Positions 36,625-45,992 of a stretch of DNA of 64,000 nucleotides are shown here, piece by piece. The notes beneath the pieces are model-generated. The model ran no database searches and was not told the DNA's origin. It saw only the letters and a program-made list of their open reading frames with translations. The DNA is from Hyphomicrobiales bacterium. GTDB lineage: Bacteria; Pseudomonadota; Alphaproteobacteria; Rhizobiales; Rhizobiaceae. The stretch is from contig UEGR01000005.1 in the NCBI GenBank assembly GCA_900465685.1, forward strand, positions 62,001 to 126,000, read 5' to 3'. The first letter of the stretch is position 1, and the number at the start of each line of letters is the position of its first letter. Position numbers and translations under genes: made by a program.

Positions 36625-36652
36625 TTGAACCGGGAAAATTGGATGATATAGA
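36625..36652 (+). promoter_or_regulatory. Candidate sigma-70 promoter, proximal to tRNA-Leu
   Basis: TTGAAC (36625-36630) and TATAGA (36647-36652), 16 bases apart, would start a transcript near 36659, about 70 bases before the tRNA. It is the best candidate for the tRNA-Leu promoter, and readthrough could serve tig as well. Confidence 0.5.
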
Positions 36653-36727
36653 GACGCGCGCTTTCGAGGGCAGTTCAAGATCTGAGACGAATTTGGTGCG
36701 TTCTAAAGAATGCGCTTCGGTTCAGAA

Positions 36728-36810
36728 GCGGATATGGCGAAATTGGTAGACGCACCAGATTTAGGTTCTGGCGGGAGACCGTGGGGGTTCGAGTCCCTCT
36801 ATCCGCACCA
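36728..36810 (+). tRNA. tRNA-Leu (anticodon UAG)
   Basis: The acceptor stem pairs GCGGATA with TATCCGC and the CCA end is encoded. The anticodon arm is CCAGA-TTTAGGT-TCTGG, giving anticodon TAG. The T-arm GGGGGTTCGAGTCCCTC is standard, and a variable arm of class II type is present though short. The 83-base length includes CCA. It lies between two candidate promoters and tig. Confidence 0.96.
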
Positions 36811-36914
36811 ACTGCCAATAAGGCCAAAGAATTTCTCTCCCGCGTCTAGAGGCCCAGCGTCTAGAGCAAGGTGCCGGAAACGGCGGGATAATGACAAGAA
36901 GTGAAGGTTTGAAC

Positions 36915-38345
36915 ATGCAGGTTACCGAAACGCTCAATGAAGGGCTGAAGCGCGAGATTAAAGTCGTGGTTCCGGCCGGAGATCTCGAAGCCAAGCTCGC
37001 TGAGCGGCTCGATACCGCGCGCGGCCGCGCCAAGATCAATGGTTTCCGTCCGGGCAAGGTGCCTGCCGGTCACCTGCGCAAGATGTATGGCCGTTCTTTC
37101 ATGGCCGAGATCGTCAATGAAATCCTGAGCGATTCGTCGCGTTCGGTTCTCGCAGACCGTAACGAAAAGTCGGCTACCCAGCCTGAAGTCATCATGTCGG
37201 AAGACGAAAAAGAGGCCGAAAAGGTTCTCGACGGCAAGGCCGATTTCGTTTTCTCGCTGAACTACGAAGTTCTGCCGGCTATCGACGTCAAGGATTTCTC
37301 CAAGATCGCCGTGACCCGTGAAGTCGTCGAAATCTCGGAAGAAGAAGTTGACGAGCAGGTCAAGCGCATCGCTTCCTCGACCCGCACCTTCGAAACCAAG
37401 AAGGGCAAGGCCGAAAACGAAGATCGCGTCACGATCGACTATCTCGGCAAGCTCGACGGCGAGCCGTTCGACGGCGGTGCAGACAATGACGCCCAGCTTG
37501 TTCTGGGTTCGGGCCAGTTCATTCCGGGCTTTGAAGAGCAGCTCGTTGGCGTCAAGGCTGGCGACGAAAAGGTCATCAATGTGACCTTCCCGGCTGAATA
37601 CGGCGCAGCGCACCTTGCAGGCAAGGAAGCTACCTTTGACATCAAGGTCAAGGAAGTTGCCAAGCCGAACGAACTGGAACTCAACGACGAAACCGCTACG
37701 AAGCTCGGCATTGAGTCGCTTGAGCGTCTGCGTCAGGTTGTTCGCGAACAGATCGAAAGCCAGTACGGCCAGATCACCCGCCAGAAGGTAAAGCGTCAGA
37801 TTCTCGACGCTCTGGATGGCGATTATCAGTTCGAAACCCCGCAGAAGCTGGTTGACGCCGAATTCAACAACATCTGGCAGCAGATCAACTTCGACCTGCA
37901 GCAGGCTGGCCGTACCTTCGAAGACGAAGAAACCACGGAAGAAGCTGCTCGCGAAGAATATCGCAAGCTCGCAGAACGCCGCGTGCGTCTCGGCCTCGTT
38001 CTCTCCGAAATCGGCGAGAAGGCTGGCGTTGAAGTTTCTGAAGAAGAACTGCAGCGCGCTGTTTACGACCAGGTTCGCCGTTATCCGGGCCAGGAAAAGG
38101 AAATCTACGACTTCCTGCGCAAGACGCCGGATGCCGTTGCTAACCTCCGCGCACCGATCTTTGAAGAAAAGGTCGTTGACCATCTGCTGGCCAACATCAA
38201 CGTGACCGACAAGAAGGTCTCGAAGGAAGAGCTGACGGCTGAAGACGAAGACGGTTCGGAAGCAAAGCCTGCAAAGAAGGCTGCGCCGAAGAAGAAGGCC
38301 GCTCCGAAGAAGAAGGCCGACGAAGACAAGTCCGAAGAGGCTTAA
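36915..38345 (+). CDS. tig: Trigger factor
   Basis: Trigger factor is the ribosome-bound chaperone and prolyl isomerase that meets nascent chains. The 476-residue protein has the ribosome-binding N-domain with [16 protein letters not shown] near residue 45, the GFRxGK-type signature. The FKBP-type domain is at about 160-245 ([17 protein letters not shown]), and a helical C-domain follows. The last 30 residues are Lys-Ala-Pro-rich ([16 protein letters not shown]), common in this order. I start at the ATG at 36915 ([10 protein letters not shown]), with AAGG upstream. Codon use is strongly biased, as expected for abundant proteins. Confidence 0.95.
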   Translation: MQVTETLNEGLKREIKVVVPAGDLEAKLAERLDTARGRAKINGFRPGKVPAGHLRKMYGRSFMAEIVNEILSDSSRSVLADRNEKSATQPEVIMSEDEKEAEKVLDGKADFVFSLNYEVLPAIDVKDFSKIAVTREVVEISEEEVDEQVKRIASSTRTFETKKGKAENEDRVTIDYLGKLDGEPFDGGADNDAQLVLGSGQFIPGFEEQLVGVKAGDEKVINVTFPAEYGAAHLAGKEATFDIKVKEVAKPNELELNDETATKLGIESLERLRQVVREQIESQYGQITRQKVKRQILDALDGDYQFETPQKLVDAEFNNIWQQINFDLQQAGRTFEDEETTEEAAREEYRKLAERRVRLGLVLSEIGEKAGVEVSEEELQRAVYDQVRRYPGQEKEIYDFLRKTPDAVANLRAPIFEEKVVDHLLANINVTDKKVSKEELTAEDEDGSEAKPAKKAAPKKKAAPKKKADEDKSEEA

Positions 38346-38356
38346 TCTTCTCTGTC

Positions 38357-38460
38357 TAGAGCATTTCCAGCAAAAGTGCGTAGCGGTTTTGCGTAGGATA
38401 ATGCTTAACAATAAATAGATAGAGCGGTTCTACGATTCCGTATTAAACGGAACCGCTCTA
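38357..38460. repeat. Composite palindromic repeat, copy 2
   Basis: The element has the same plan as the one after pcm: TAGAGC, an interrupted palindrome (GCATT and AATGC outer arms, GCAAAA and TTTTGC inner arms), an AT-rich joint, a second TAGAGC 63 bases after the first (62 in copy 1), and an inverted repeat ending in GAACCGCTCTA. The inner sequence differs from copy 1, so the class is defined by box spacing and the AAAAGTG and CGGTTTT motifs of the left half. It starts 12 bases after the tig stop. Confidence 0.7.
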
Positions 38461-38604
38461 GCGAATTTGGAACTGGCCGCGCATTGCGCGGCCTTTTCCG
38501 TTTCAACCCACGGATAAACGGCTGAAAAGCTTGCATCCATGGGGGCTTTGCTCTAGCCAGTAATCAATCCGTTTTTAGCTCAATCAGAATATTTGCGAGC
38601 CAGC

Positions 38605-40101
38605 ATGTCCCTTATTGATACGCGCATACCGGAACCGAAACGCTTCATCTCCGGCGCCACTGGCGACTGGGAAGTCGTCATCGGCATGGAAGTCCATGCG
38701 CAGGTCACGTCCGAGTCGAAGCTGTTCTCAGGCGCTTCCACTTCGTTCGGCGCCGATCCGAACGCCAATGTGTCTCTGGTGGATGCCGCCATGCCGGGCA
38801 TGCTGCCGGTCATCAATCTGGAATGCGTCAAGCAGGCTGTCCGCACGGGTATTGGCCTCAATGCCCAGATCAATCTGAAGTCGGTTTTCGATCGCAAGAA
38901 CTACTTCTATCCCGATCTGCCTCAGGGCTATCAGATTTCGCAGTTCAAGCAGCCGATTGTCGGCGAGGGCAAGATCATGATTTCGGTCGGCCCCGACAAT
39001 AAGGGCCAGTTCGAAGATGTGGAGATCGGTATCGAGCGTCTGCATCTGGAACAGGACGCGGGCAAGTCGATGCATGATCAGCATCCGACCATGTCCTATG
39101 TCGACCTGAATCGCTCTGGCGTGGCACTGATGGAAATCGTCTCCAAGCCGGATCTGCGCTCGTCGGATGAGGCGCGCGCCTATCTGACCAAGCTGCGCAC
39201 GATTGTCCGTTATCTCGGCACCTGCGACGGTAATATGGACGAAGGCTCCATGCGCGCCGACGTCAACGTTTCCGTGCGTCGTCCGGGTGGCGAATTCGGC
39301 ACGCGTTGCGAAATCAAGAACGTCAACTCGATCCGCTTCGTTGGTCAGGCTATCGAATATGAAGCGCGCCGTCAGATCGGCATTCTGGAAGATGGCGGTT
39401 CCATCGATCAGGAAACGCGCCTGTTCGATCCTGTGAAGGGCGAAACCCGTTCGATGCGCTCCAAGGAAGAAGCGCATGATTACCGCTATTTCCCGGATCC
39501 TGATCTGTTGCCGCTCGAATTTGATCAGGCATTTGTGGATGCATTGGCTGCCGAACTGCCGGAACTGCCGGATGAGAAGAAGCAGCGTCTGGTCGAAAAG
39601 CAGGGCATTTCGATCTACGACGCCTCTATCCTGGTCACGGAAAAGGCGATTGCCGACTATTACGAATCTGTAGCTGCTGGCCGTGATGGCAAAGCTGCAG
39701 CCAACTGGGTCATCAACGATCTGCTCGGCGCGCTCAACAAGGCGGGCAAGAGCATCGAGGAATCGCCGGTCAGCCCTGAACAGCTTGGTGCGGTCATCGA
39801 TCTCATCAAGGACGGCACGATTTCCGGCAAGATCGCCAAGGACCTGTTCGAAATCGTCTGGAACGAAGGCGGAGACCCGAAGAAGCTCGTTGAAGAACGC
39901 GGCATGAAGCAGGTCACTGACACCGGCGCCATCGAAAAGGCGGTCGACGACATCATTGCCGCCAACCCGGAGAAGGTTGAACAGGCCAAGGCCAAGCCGA
40001 CGCTGGCTGGCTGGTTTGTCGGTCAGGTCATGAGGGCCACGGGCGGCAAGGCCAACCCACAGGCTGTGAACGATCTGGTCAAGGCCAAGCTCGGGGATTG
40101 A
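38605..40101 (+). CDS. gatB: Aspartyl/glutamyl-tRNA(Asn/Gln) amidotransferase subunit B
   Basis: GatB, with GatA and GatC, amidates mischarged Glu-tRNA-Gln (and Asp-tRNA-Asn). The 498-residue protein carries [20 protein letters not shown], the kinase-like core with [13 protein letters not shown], and [11 protein letters not shown]. The C-terminal YqeY tail domain, with [16 protein letters not shown], binds tRNA. I start at the ATG at 38605; a TTG lies 12 bases earlier. gatC and gatA are not in the window. A GNAT gene follows after six bases. Confidence 0.96.
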   Translation: MSLIDTRIPEPKRFISGATGDWEVVIGMEVHAQVTSESKLFSGASTSFGADPNANVSLVDAAMPGMLPVINLECVKQAVRTGIGLNAQINLKSVFDRKNYFYPDLPQGYQISQFKQPIVGEGKIMISVGPDNKGQFEDVEIGIERLHLEQDAGKSMHDQHPTMSYVDLNRSGVALMEIVSKPDLRSSDEARAYLTKLRTIVRYLGTCDGNMDEGSMRADVNVSVRRPGGEFGTRCEIKNVNSIRFVGQAIEYEARRQIGILEDGGSIDQETRLFDPVKGETRSMRSKEEAHDYRYFPDPDLLPLEFDQAFVDALAAELPELPDEKKQRLVEKQGISIYDASILVTEKAIADYYESVAAGRDGKAAANWVINDLLGALNKAGKSIEESPVSPEQLGAVIDLIKDGTISGKIAKDLFEIVWNEGGDPKKLVEERGMKQVTDTGAIEKAVDDIIAANPEKVEQAKAKPTLAGWFVGQVMRATGGKANPQAVNDLVKAKLGD

Positions 40102-40107
40102 AGAGTA

Positions 40108-40611
40108 ATGTGGGTTCGCAGCGCCACCGAGGCTGATCTGAAGGCAGTTCACGAGCTGCTCGTATCGACCTGGCACGCGACTTTCGACGACATTCTGGGC
40201 CGGGAGATGGTCAACGCCGTCACCGGCCAGTGGCATAGCGTTGCCGCGCTGAAAGCCAATCTGCGCAAGCCTTATTCGGAATTCATCGTCGCCGATAACG
40301 GCGAGGGCGGTATCGATGGCATGGCTTTCGCCAGCCAGTCCGAGGAAGGCAAGGCATCGCTGCACCAGCTCTATGTGCGTCCAGACGTGCAGGTTCAGGG
40401 TGTGGGTACGATGCTGCTTGCGGAAATCGAGATGGCTTTCCCCGATGTGCGCGCTATCAAGCTCGAAGTGATCGAGAAGAACGCCAAGGCGGTAAAGTTC
40501 TACGAACGCAAGGGCTATGCCATCGTCGGTCGTAACGAGGACTGGGGTGATCCGAACTGCAAGGAACCGGTTCTCGTGATGGAAAAGTCGCTCGACGGCT
40601 GGAGCATGTGA
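40108..40611 (+). CDS. GNAT family N-acetyltransferase
   Basis: This protein of 167 residues follows the GNAT layout. VRSATEADLKAVHELLVSTW opens it, and the acetyl-CoA loop is VQVQGVGTMLLAEIEMAFP near residue 95 (Q-x-x-G-x-G/A type). KLEVIEKNAKAVKFYERKGY, the motif B end, is near 130. The acceptor may be a small amine or a protein N-terminus; it cannot be read from sequence. It likely shares a message with gatB, which lies six bases upstream. Confidence 0.88.
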   Translation: MWVRSATEADLKAVHELLVSTWHATFDDILGREMVNAVTGQWHSVAALKANLRKPYSEFIVADNGEGGIDGMAFASQSEEGKASLHQLYVRPDVQVQGVGTMLLAEIEMAFPDVRAIKLEVIEKNAKAVKFYERKGYAIVGRNEDWGDPNCKEPVLVMEKSLDGWSM

Positions 40612-40777
40612 AGCGCGTCTTGCCCAAGCGAAAAGCCGAAAGCTGACGAGTTTTAGCCTCTTCATACTCTTGTGACAGCGGCAACTTGACCCTTGCCTTG
40701 ATCGGGCGATAGGGCCATAAGCAAGGACAAAGCGACAGTTTCGTCTGTCCGCGATGATGATGGATCTGGAAAAGGCC

Positions 40778-41188
40778 ATGATGAAATTTCTTACGCAAGT
40801 CTTCACCTGGTGGAATGGTCAGACGCTCGGTACGCGTTTGCACACATGGCGCAAAGGCGAGCGCGTCGGTGAAGACGAGTTCGGCAACATCTACTATCAG
40901 GGTGGCAAGGACTCCGAAGGTCGCACACGTCGCTGGGTCATTTTCAATGGCTATGCGGAAGCAAGTGCAATTCCTGCGGGCTGGCACGGCTGGATGCATC
41001 ATCGCGTCGATACGCCGCCGAGCAAGGAAGACTACAAGCCGCGCGACTGGCAGAAGCCGCATTTGCAGAATCTGACAGGTTCGCCGCTTGCTTATCGTCC
41101 GAAGGGCTCGATTGCCCGTCCGGGTACGGAACAGGCCGAGCGTCCGCGCGTGACGGGCGAATACGATGCCTGGACACCGGGCAACTGA
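40778..41188 (+). CDS. NADH:ubiquinone oxidoreductase subunit NDUFA12 family
   Basis: The 136-residue protein has the NDUFA12 (B17.2) signature WWNGQTLGTRLHTWRKGERV, RWVIFNGYAEASAIPAGWHG and WMHHRVD. In alphaproteobacteria, as in mitochondria, this is an accessory subunit on the peripheral arm of complex I, absent from most other bacteria. Several in-frame ATGs lie between 40754 and 40781. I prefer 40778 or 40781, which follow GGAAAAGG. A perfect 12-bp terminator ends the gene, and a DUF2155 gene follows. Confidence 0.92.
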   Translation: MMKFLTQVFTWWNGQTLGTRLHTWRKGERVGEDEFGNIYYQGGKDSEGRTRRWVIFNGYAEASAIPAGWHGWMHHRVDTPPSKEDYKPRDWQKPHLQNLTGSPLAYRPKGSIARPGTEQAERPRVTGEYDAWTPGN

Positions 41189-41204
41189 GACTGAACAAGT
41201 TTAC

Positions 41205-41236
41205 AATCCGGCGTGATTTTCACGCCGGATTTTCTT
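41205..41236 (+). terminator. Rho-independent terminator after the NDUFA12 gene
   Basis: AATCCGGCGTGA (41205-41216) and TCACGCCGGATT (41220-41231) pair perfectly with a three-base loop and are followed by TTCTTATTT. It lies 16 bases after the stop. Confidence 0.92.
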
Positions 41237-41385
41237 ATTTCCCGCTACGTTTTGGCTTTTTAGACTTAAAAGGCCGGGATAGACGGGCGACGAAGGTCTG
41301 TTCCGGCCATTGCACCTTGCAGCAGGGCAACGAATCGTCACATTTCGAGCCTAGGAACGATTCCAGTTCATTTGATCAATCTTTG

Positions 41386-41859
41386 ATGCGGGTTTCCGTT
41401 TTGACGAAGCATTCCCCCGGCACGGCTGGCAACGGAAAAGATAAAATCAAGAAGGCTGCACATGTGGCCCTGATTTCGCTTTTTGCGGCTGTCGGCAGCT
41501 TGCATGCAGCTCAGGCAGAACGTGTTTCCAATCCGGTCGCGGAGTTTTCGGGACTGGACAAGATCACGGGCCGCATCACGACATTTGACGTCTATATCAA
41601 TGAGACGGTTCAATTCGGCGCGCTTCAGGTGACACCGAAGGTTTGCTATTCCCGCACCGAGAATGAAGCGCCGCGCACCGACAGTTTTGTCGAGGTTGAG
41701 GAAATTACGCTGGATCGCAAGATTCGCCGTATCTTCACGGGCTGGATGTTTGCTGACAGCCCCGGTCTCAACGCTGTTGAGCATCCGATCTATGACGTGT
41801 GGCTGAAAGACTGCAAGCAGAAGTCCGACGTTCCGGCACCGGCTGCACAGCAGAACTGA
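41386..41859 (+). CDS. DUF2155 family secreted protein
   Basis: The protein of 157 residues starts with a basic stretch and a signal peptide (AAHVALISLFAAVGSLHAAQA). The DUF2155 domain follows, marked by FSGLDKITGRITTFDVYIN, LQVTPKVCYSR and RKIRRIFTGWMFADSPGLNA. Two cysteines in the mature part could pair. The family is specific to alphaproteobacteria and often lies by the NDUFA12 and aat genes, as here; its role is unknown. The start is uncertain: no clear ribosome site precedes the ATG at 41386. Confidence 0.82.
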   Translation: MRVSVLTKHSPGTAGNGKDKIKKAAHVALISLFAAVGSLHAAQAERVSNPVAEFSGLDKITGRITTFDVYINETVQFGALQVTPKVCYSRTENEAPRTDSFVEVEEITLDRKIRRIFTGWMFADSPGLNAVEHPIYDVWLKDCKQKSDVPAPAAQQN

Positions 41860-41880
41860 TCCCAACTTTTTCCGGTCAAG

Positions 41881-42495
41881 TTAGAAACGGGCAATGTTCT
41901 CAAGGGCTTGCTCGAGAATTTTCTCGTATTTCTTGCGGGGGACTTCGATTGCACCGAAACGCTCAAGATGCGGCGTGGTGAACTGGGTATCGAGCAGCAG
42001 GAAGCCCTGCTTGACGAGATGCTGCACCAGAAAAGCGAGACAGACTTTTGAAGCATCGCGCTTGCGCGTGAACATGCTCTCGCCGAAAAAGGCTCTGCCG
42101 AGCGTTACGCCATAAAGGCCGCCGACCAGCTTGCCCTCGTGCCATGCCTCGACCGTATGGCAATGTCCGATTTCAAACAATTTGCCATAGGCTTCGCGGA
42201 TTGGACCGTTGATCCAAGTGCGCGCGCGTTCGCCGGCGCCGCTGGCGCATCCGTCGATGACGCCCTCGAAATCACTGTCGAGCCTGATATCGAAAATGCC
42301 CTGCCGAATGGTCTTTTGCAGGCTGCGGGGGATATGAAATCCATCAAGCGGTATGACACCGCGTTTTTCAGGGCGTACCCAGAAGACCTCTGGATCATCC
42401 GCCTCTTCGGCCATCGGAAAAACCCCGGTGGCGTAAGCGCGCAGGAGCAATTCCGGTTCGATTGTATAGTCGTCCGGCTTTGCTCCTGCTGTCAC
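41881..42495 (-). CDS. aat: Leucyl/phenylalanyl-tRNA-protein transferase
   Basis: Aat adds Leu or Phe to proteins with N-terminal Lys or Arg, marking them for ClpS-ClpAP. The 204-residue protein has [11 protein letters not shown] near the start, then [41 protein letters not shown] (written here in part: [18 protein letters not shown]) and [19 protein letters not shown], all family motifs. It begins four bases after the accC stop, so it is the last gene of the aroQ-accB-accC-aat unit. Confidence 0.95.
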   Translation of the reverse strand: MTAGAKPDDYTIEPELLLRAYATGVFPMAEEADDPEVFWVRPEKRGVIPLDGFHIPRSLQKTIRQGIFDIRLDSDFEGVIDGCASGAGERARTWINGPIREAYGKLFEIGHCHTVEAWHEGKLVGGLYGVTLGRAFFGESMFTRKRDASKVCLAFLVQHLVKQGFLLLDTQFTTPHLERFGAIEVPRKKYEKILEQALENIARF

Positions 42496-42499
42496 TTAT

Positions 42500-43858
42500 T
42501 TAAGCGCCTTCGCTCTCGGACTGGCTAGCCAGATATTTTTCTAGCCAGTGGATATCATAGGCACCATTGGCGATGTCCTGATTTCCGATCAGCTCCTGGA
42601 ACAGGGGCAGGGTCGTCTTGACGCCATCCACCACGAATTCGTCCAGCGCGCGACGCAGACGCATCATGCATTCGACGCGGTTGCGTCCATGCACGATGAG
42701 CTTGCCGATGAGGCTGTCGTAATACGGCGGAATGCGATAGCCGGAGTAAACGCCGGAATCCACACGGATGCCGAGGCCGCCAGGCGTATGGTAGTGGGTG
42801 ATGAGACCTGGAGACGGCGTGAAGTTACGCGGGTCTTCCGCATTGATGCGGCATTCAATGGCGTGGCCAGAGAAACGCACGTCCTTCTGCTTCACCGAAA
42901 GGCCGAGACCCGCAGCTACGCGAATCTGCTCATGCACGAGATCGATGCCGGTGATGGCTTCCGTGACCGGATGTTCCACCTGCAGACGGGTGTTCATTTC
43001 AATGAAATAGAACTCGCCGTTTTCATAAAGGAACTCGATCGTGCCTGCGCCGCGATAGCCAAGCTCGGCAACGGCGTTGGCGCAGATCATGCCGATCTTG
43101 TCGCGTGCTTCCGTGTTGAGAGCCGGGGAGTTGGCTTCTTCCCAGACCTTCTGGTGACGGCGCTGCAAGGAGCAGTCGCGTTCGCCCAGATGGATCGCGT
43201 TGCCCGCACCGTCGCCCATGACCTGAACTTCGATGTGACGCGGCTTTTCGAGATACTTCTCGATGTAAACGGCATCGTCACCGAACGCGGCAGCCGCTTC
43301 GGAACGCGCGGTTGCGAGAGCAATCGACAGGTCTTCCTCAGTGCGGGCCACTTTCATGCCGCGACCGCCACCACCAGCCGAAGCCTTGATGATGACCGGG
43401 AAGCCGATTTCCTTCGCCACGCGTGCAGCTTCAACATCGTCGGTGATGCCGCCATCCGAACCGGGAACGACCGGAATACCGAGGCGCTTGGCTGTGCGCT
43501 TGGCTTCGATCTTGTCACCCATGATGCGGATATGGGAGGCTGTGGGGCCGATGAAGGTGATGTTGTGTGCTTCGAGAATTTCCGCGAACTTGGCGTTCTC
43601 GGACAGGAAGCCGTAGCCCGGATGGATCGCATCCGCGCCGGTGATCTCGCATGCAGCAACGATCTGATGAATGTTCAGATAGCTGTCGCGCGATGGCGGC
43701 GGGCCGATACAAACACTTTCATCTGCCAGACGGACATGCATCGCGTCGGCATCTGCCGTGGAGTGAACAGCGACCGTCTTGATGCCCAGTTCCTTACAGG
43801 CTCTGAGCACGCGAAGAGCGATTTCGCCACGATTGGCTATGAGGATCTTTTGAAACAT
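42500..43858 (-). CDS. accC: Biotin carboxylase subunit of acetyl-CoA carboxylase
   Basis: AccC carboxylates the biotin on AccB with ATP and bicarbonate, the first half of malonyl-CoA synthesis. The 452-residue protein has the biotin carboxylase start [34 protein letters not shown], the ATP-grasp glycine loop [12 protein letters not shown] and [19 protein letters not shown] start it at 43858. It follows accB by 62 bases and precedes aat by four. Confidence 0.97.
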   Translation of the reverse strand: MFQKILIANRGEIALRVLRACKELGIKTVAVHSTADADAMHVRLADESVCIGPPPSRDSYLNIHQIVAACEITGADAIHPGYGFLSENAKFAEILEAHNITFIGPTASHIRIMGDKIEAKRTAKRLGIPVVPGSDGGITDDVEAARVAKEIGFPVIIKASAGGGGRGMKVARTEEDLSIALATARSEAAAAFGDDAVYIEKYLEKPRHIEVQVMGDGAGNAIHLGERDCSLQRRHQKVWEEANSPALNTEARDKIGMICANAVAELGYRGAGTIEFLYENGEFYFIEMNTRLQVEHPVTEAITGIDLVHEQIRVAAGLGLSVKQKDVRFSGHAIECRINAEDPRNFTPSPGLITHYHTPGGLGIRVDSGVYSGYRIPPYYDSLIGKLIVHGRNRVECMMRLRRALDEFVVDGVKTTLPLFQELIGNQDIANGAYDIHWLEKYLASQSESEGA

Positions 43859-43920
43859 GCGCTTGCTGCCAGTTCCGGTTTCGTGAAGTGAAGACGCGTC
43901 AAACAAGGGTTGAACGACGC

Positions 43921-44388
43921 TTACTCGATCACGACGAGCGGTTCGTTGAATTCAACCGGCTGGGCGTCTTCGATCAGAATGGCCTTGACCGTACCAGCGC
44001 GCGGGGCGGGGATCTGGTTCATGGTCTTCATGGCTTCGATGATGAGGAGAGTCTGGCCTTCCTTCACCTGCGTGCCAACTTCGATGAAGTTGCGTGCGCC
44101 CGGTGCCGGAGCAAGATAGGCAGTGCCAACCATCGGCGACAGAACGGCGTTCTTTGCCAGTTCAGCCTTGGTCGGCTCGGCTGCTGCCGGAGCGGCGGCA
44201 GGTGCTGCTGCAGCGACCGGTGCTGCGGCCGGGTAGACGGTCGCTGCGGCCTGAACCGTTACATTGCGCGAAACGCGGATACGCAAATCGCCATGTTCGA
44301 TTTCGATATCGGTGAGGTCGGTATCGTTGAGGATGTCCGCGAGATCGCGGATGGTTTCTTTGTCGATGACAGTATTTTTGCTGGACAT
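43921..44388 (-). CDS. accB: Biotin carboxyl carrier protein of acetyl-CoA carboxylase
   Basis: AccB carries biotin between AccC and the carboxyltransferase. The 155-residue protein has an N-terminal dimerisation segment ([20 protein letters not shown]), a flexible Ala-Pro linker ([18 protein letters not shown]), and the biotinyl domain with the biotin lysine in [11 protein letters not shown] (near residue 120). Its start is one base from the aroQ stop, so translation is probably coupled. Confidence 0.97.
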   Translation of the reverse strand: MSSKNTVIDKETIRDLADILNDTDLTDIEIEHGDLRIRVSRNVTVQAAATVYPAAAPVAAAAPAAAPAAAEPTKAELAKNAVLSPMVGTAYLAPAPGARNFIEVGTQVKEGQTLLIIEAMKTMNQIPAPRAGTVKAILIEDAQPVEFNEPLVVIE

Positions 44389-44389
44389 A

Positions 44390-44863
44390 TCAGGCCCCTT
44401 TTACGCTTTGCCCGTTGTGTTCTTGTTCTTTGGCAATTGCCGCGAGCGCGCGTAGGCCGAGCAGATACCCTTCCGCGCCAAAGCCGCAAATGACGCCTTT
44501 GGCGACTGCGGATACATAAGAGTGATGCCGGAAGGCCTCACGCGTATGAATGTTCGAAAGATGCACTTCCACAACCGTGACCTTCGCTGAGCGGATCGCG
44601 TCGTGGATGGCAATTGAAGTGTGGCTGTAGGCTGCCGGATTGATCAGGACATAGGCGTTTTTTTCGCCCGCTTCCTGAATCCAGGTGACCAGATCGCCTT
44701 CATAGTTGGACTGGCGAAAATCAACTTCGAGATCAAGAGAACCGGCTTCGCGCTTGCAGGCCGCTTCAATGTCGGCGAGCGTCGCAACGCCATAAATTCC
44801 CGGTTCACGCTTTCCCAGAAGATTGAGATTGGGACCGTTTAGAACAAAAACCGTCTTTGTCAT
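44390..44863 (-). CDS. aroQ: 3-Dehydroquinate dehydratase, type II
   Basis: This small dodecameric enzyme performs the third step of the shikimate pathway. The 157-residue protein starts at the ATG at 44863 and shows [19 protein letters not shown] with the catalytic tyrosine, then [17 protein letters not shown] and [18 protein letters not shown] with the catalytic histidine. It heads a unit with accB, accC and aat. A longer frame upstream has no coding support. Confidence 0.96.
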   Translation of the reverse strand: MTKTVFVLNGPNLNLLGKREPGIYGVATLADIEAACKREAGSLDLEVDFRQSNYEGDLVTWIQEAGEKNAYVLINPAAYSHTSIAIHDAIRSAKVTVVEVHLSNIHTREAFRHHSYVSAVAKGVICGFGAEGYLLGLRALAAIAKEQEHNGQSVKGA

Positions 44864-45080
44864 TTGTGTCCGCGCCAAATCCTTTGCAACCGATATCGTG
44901 TTACCACGAAAATTTAGTAACACTTCGCTTTCCATATAGAGAGCTTGGATGCAAGCCGAAACCCTATAATTCAGTGCAGATGTTCTGCCTGACCGGTTTT
45001 TCCCGCTATTCTTTGCGAGATGCACCGGCATTACGGCATTTTTTCTTCAAGACCCGGTAATCACCGGTTTTTGATAAGTC

Positions 45081-45122
45081 TGTGCCCGATAGGCTTTCAG
45101 TCAAGAAAGCCTATCGGGCACA
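45081..45122. terminator. Perfect 18-bp hairpin between dsbA-like gene and aroQ
   Basis: TGTGCCCGATAGGCTTTC (45081-45098) and GAAAGCCTATCGGGCACA (45105-45122) pair over all 18 bases with a six-base loop. It lies 12 bases past the stop of the DsbA-like gene on the minus strand. There is no T run on either side, so it may act as an mRNA 3'-end stem or a weak terminator; the structure itself is unmistakable. Confidence 0.6.
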
Positions 45123-45133
45123 GGGTGTCATTT

Positions 45134-45934
45134 TCACATCTTGGCGGCAGTGCGTGCGGCGGCGATTCTCTCGATAAGGCCGTCGGCGCCGATAGCGCCC
45201 GGCACCAGCTCATTACCGATGATGTAGGACGGCGTGCCGGTGATGTTGAGCTGCGTTGCCAGCTGATAGGTGTCCTGGAAAGCGCCGGTGATCGCCGGGT
45301 CCTTCATCTTTTCACGCAGCGCGGCTTCGTCAGCGCCGAGCTTGACGGCATCTGCAATGGCGGATGCTTCGGTGGCGCGTTCCTGTGCGCCGAGCAGGAC
45401 ACTATGATATTCGGCATATTTTTCCGGCATCAGTGCCTTGAAGGCCTGCGCAACAATATGCGCCTTCACCGAATCCGGGCCGAGGATCGGGAATTCCTTC
45501 ATGACGAAACGAACATTCGGATCGTTTTTCAGGATGGCCTGCATGTCGGGCAGGGCGCGTTTGCAATAGCCGCAATTGTAATCGAAGAACTCGTAAACGG
45601 TCACATCGCCGTTCGGATTGCCGAAAACGGCGTCATGCTGCGGATTGTAAAGTGCGCTCTGATTGGCGGCCAGAACCTTTTTGACCTGTTCTTGAGCATC
45701 ATGCGCCTGCTTGGTTTCCAGTGCGCTCTGCACTTCCAGCATCAGTTCAGGATTTTGGAGAAGATAGTTGCGCACCACATTTTCAATGGCCTGCTGGTTA
45801 AGCGGTGCTTCAGCCGTCGTTGCCGCCGTGACCGGCGCAGACGCATGGCGCGACAGCCCTGCGCCATAACCAAGAGCCAACGCTGCCAAACCGACAATGC
45901 CGCTCGCCAGCGTGATGGAAACTGCATTCTTCAT
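45134..45934 (-). CDS. DsbA/ScsC-like periplasmic thiol-disulfide oxidoreductase
   Basis: The 266-residue protein has a signal or anchor segment (SITLASGIVGLAALALGYGA), a helical N-terminal part and a DsbA-type thioredoxin fold. The active site is CGYC in YEFFDYNCGYCKRALPDM (near residue 120), and the cis-proline region is NITGTPSYIIGNELVPGA. The long helical N-terminus is like ScsC or Com1-type proteins, which may be oligomeric isomerases, so DsbA-like oxidase is not the only reading. It follows the M48 gene on the same strand after 58 bases. Confidence 0.88.
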   Translation of the reverse strand: MKNAVSITLASGIVGLAALALGYGAGLSRHASAPVTAATTAEAPLNQQAIENVVRNYLLQNPELMLEVQSALETKQAHDAQEQVKKVLAANQSALYNPQHDAVFGNPNGDVTVYEFFDYNCGYCKRALPDMQAILKNDPNVRFVMKEFPILGPDSVKAHIVAQAFKALMPEKYAEYHSVLLGAQERATEASAIADAVKLGADEAALREKMKDPAITGAFQDTYQLATQLNITGTPSYIIGNELVPGAIGADGLIERIAAARTAAKM

Positions 45935-45992
45935 CGTGAAATTCCAATCCGTTCAAAAATACGCCGTGACCAATATAGACCAATACCGGGCG

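Noticed and set aside
36842-36866. Direct repeat GCGTCTAGAG twice after tRNA-Leu, as a possible integration scar
   Set aside because: The copies are short, do not duplicate the tRNA 3' end, and no integrase or foreign gene lies nearby.
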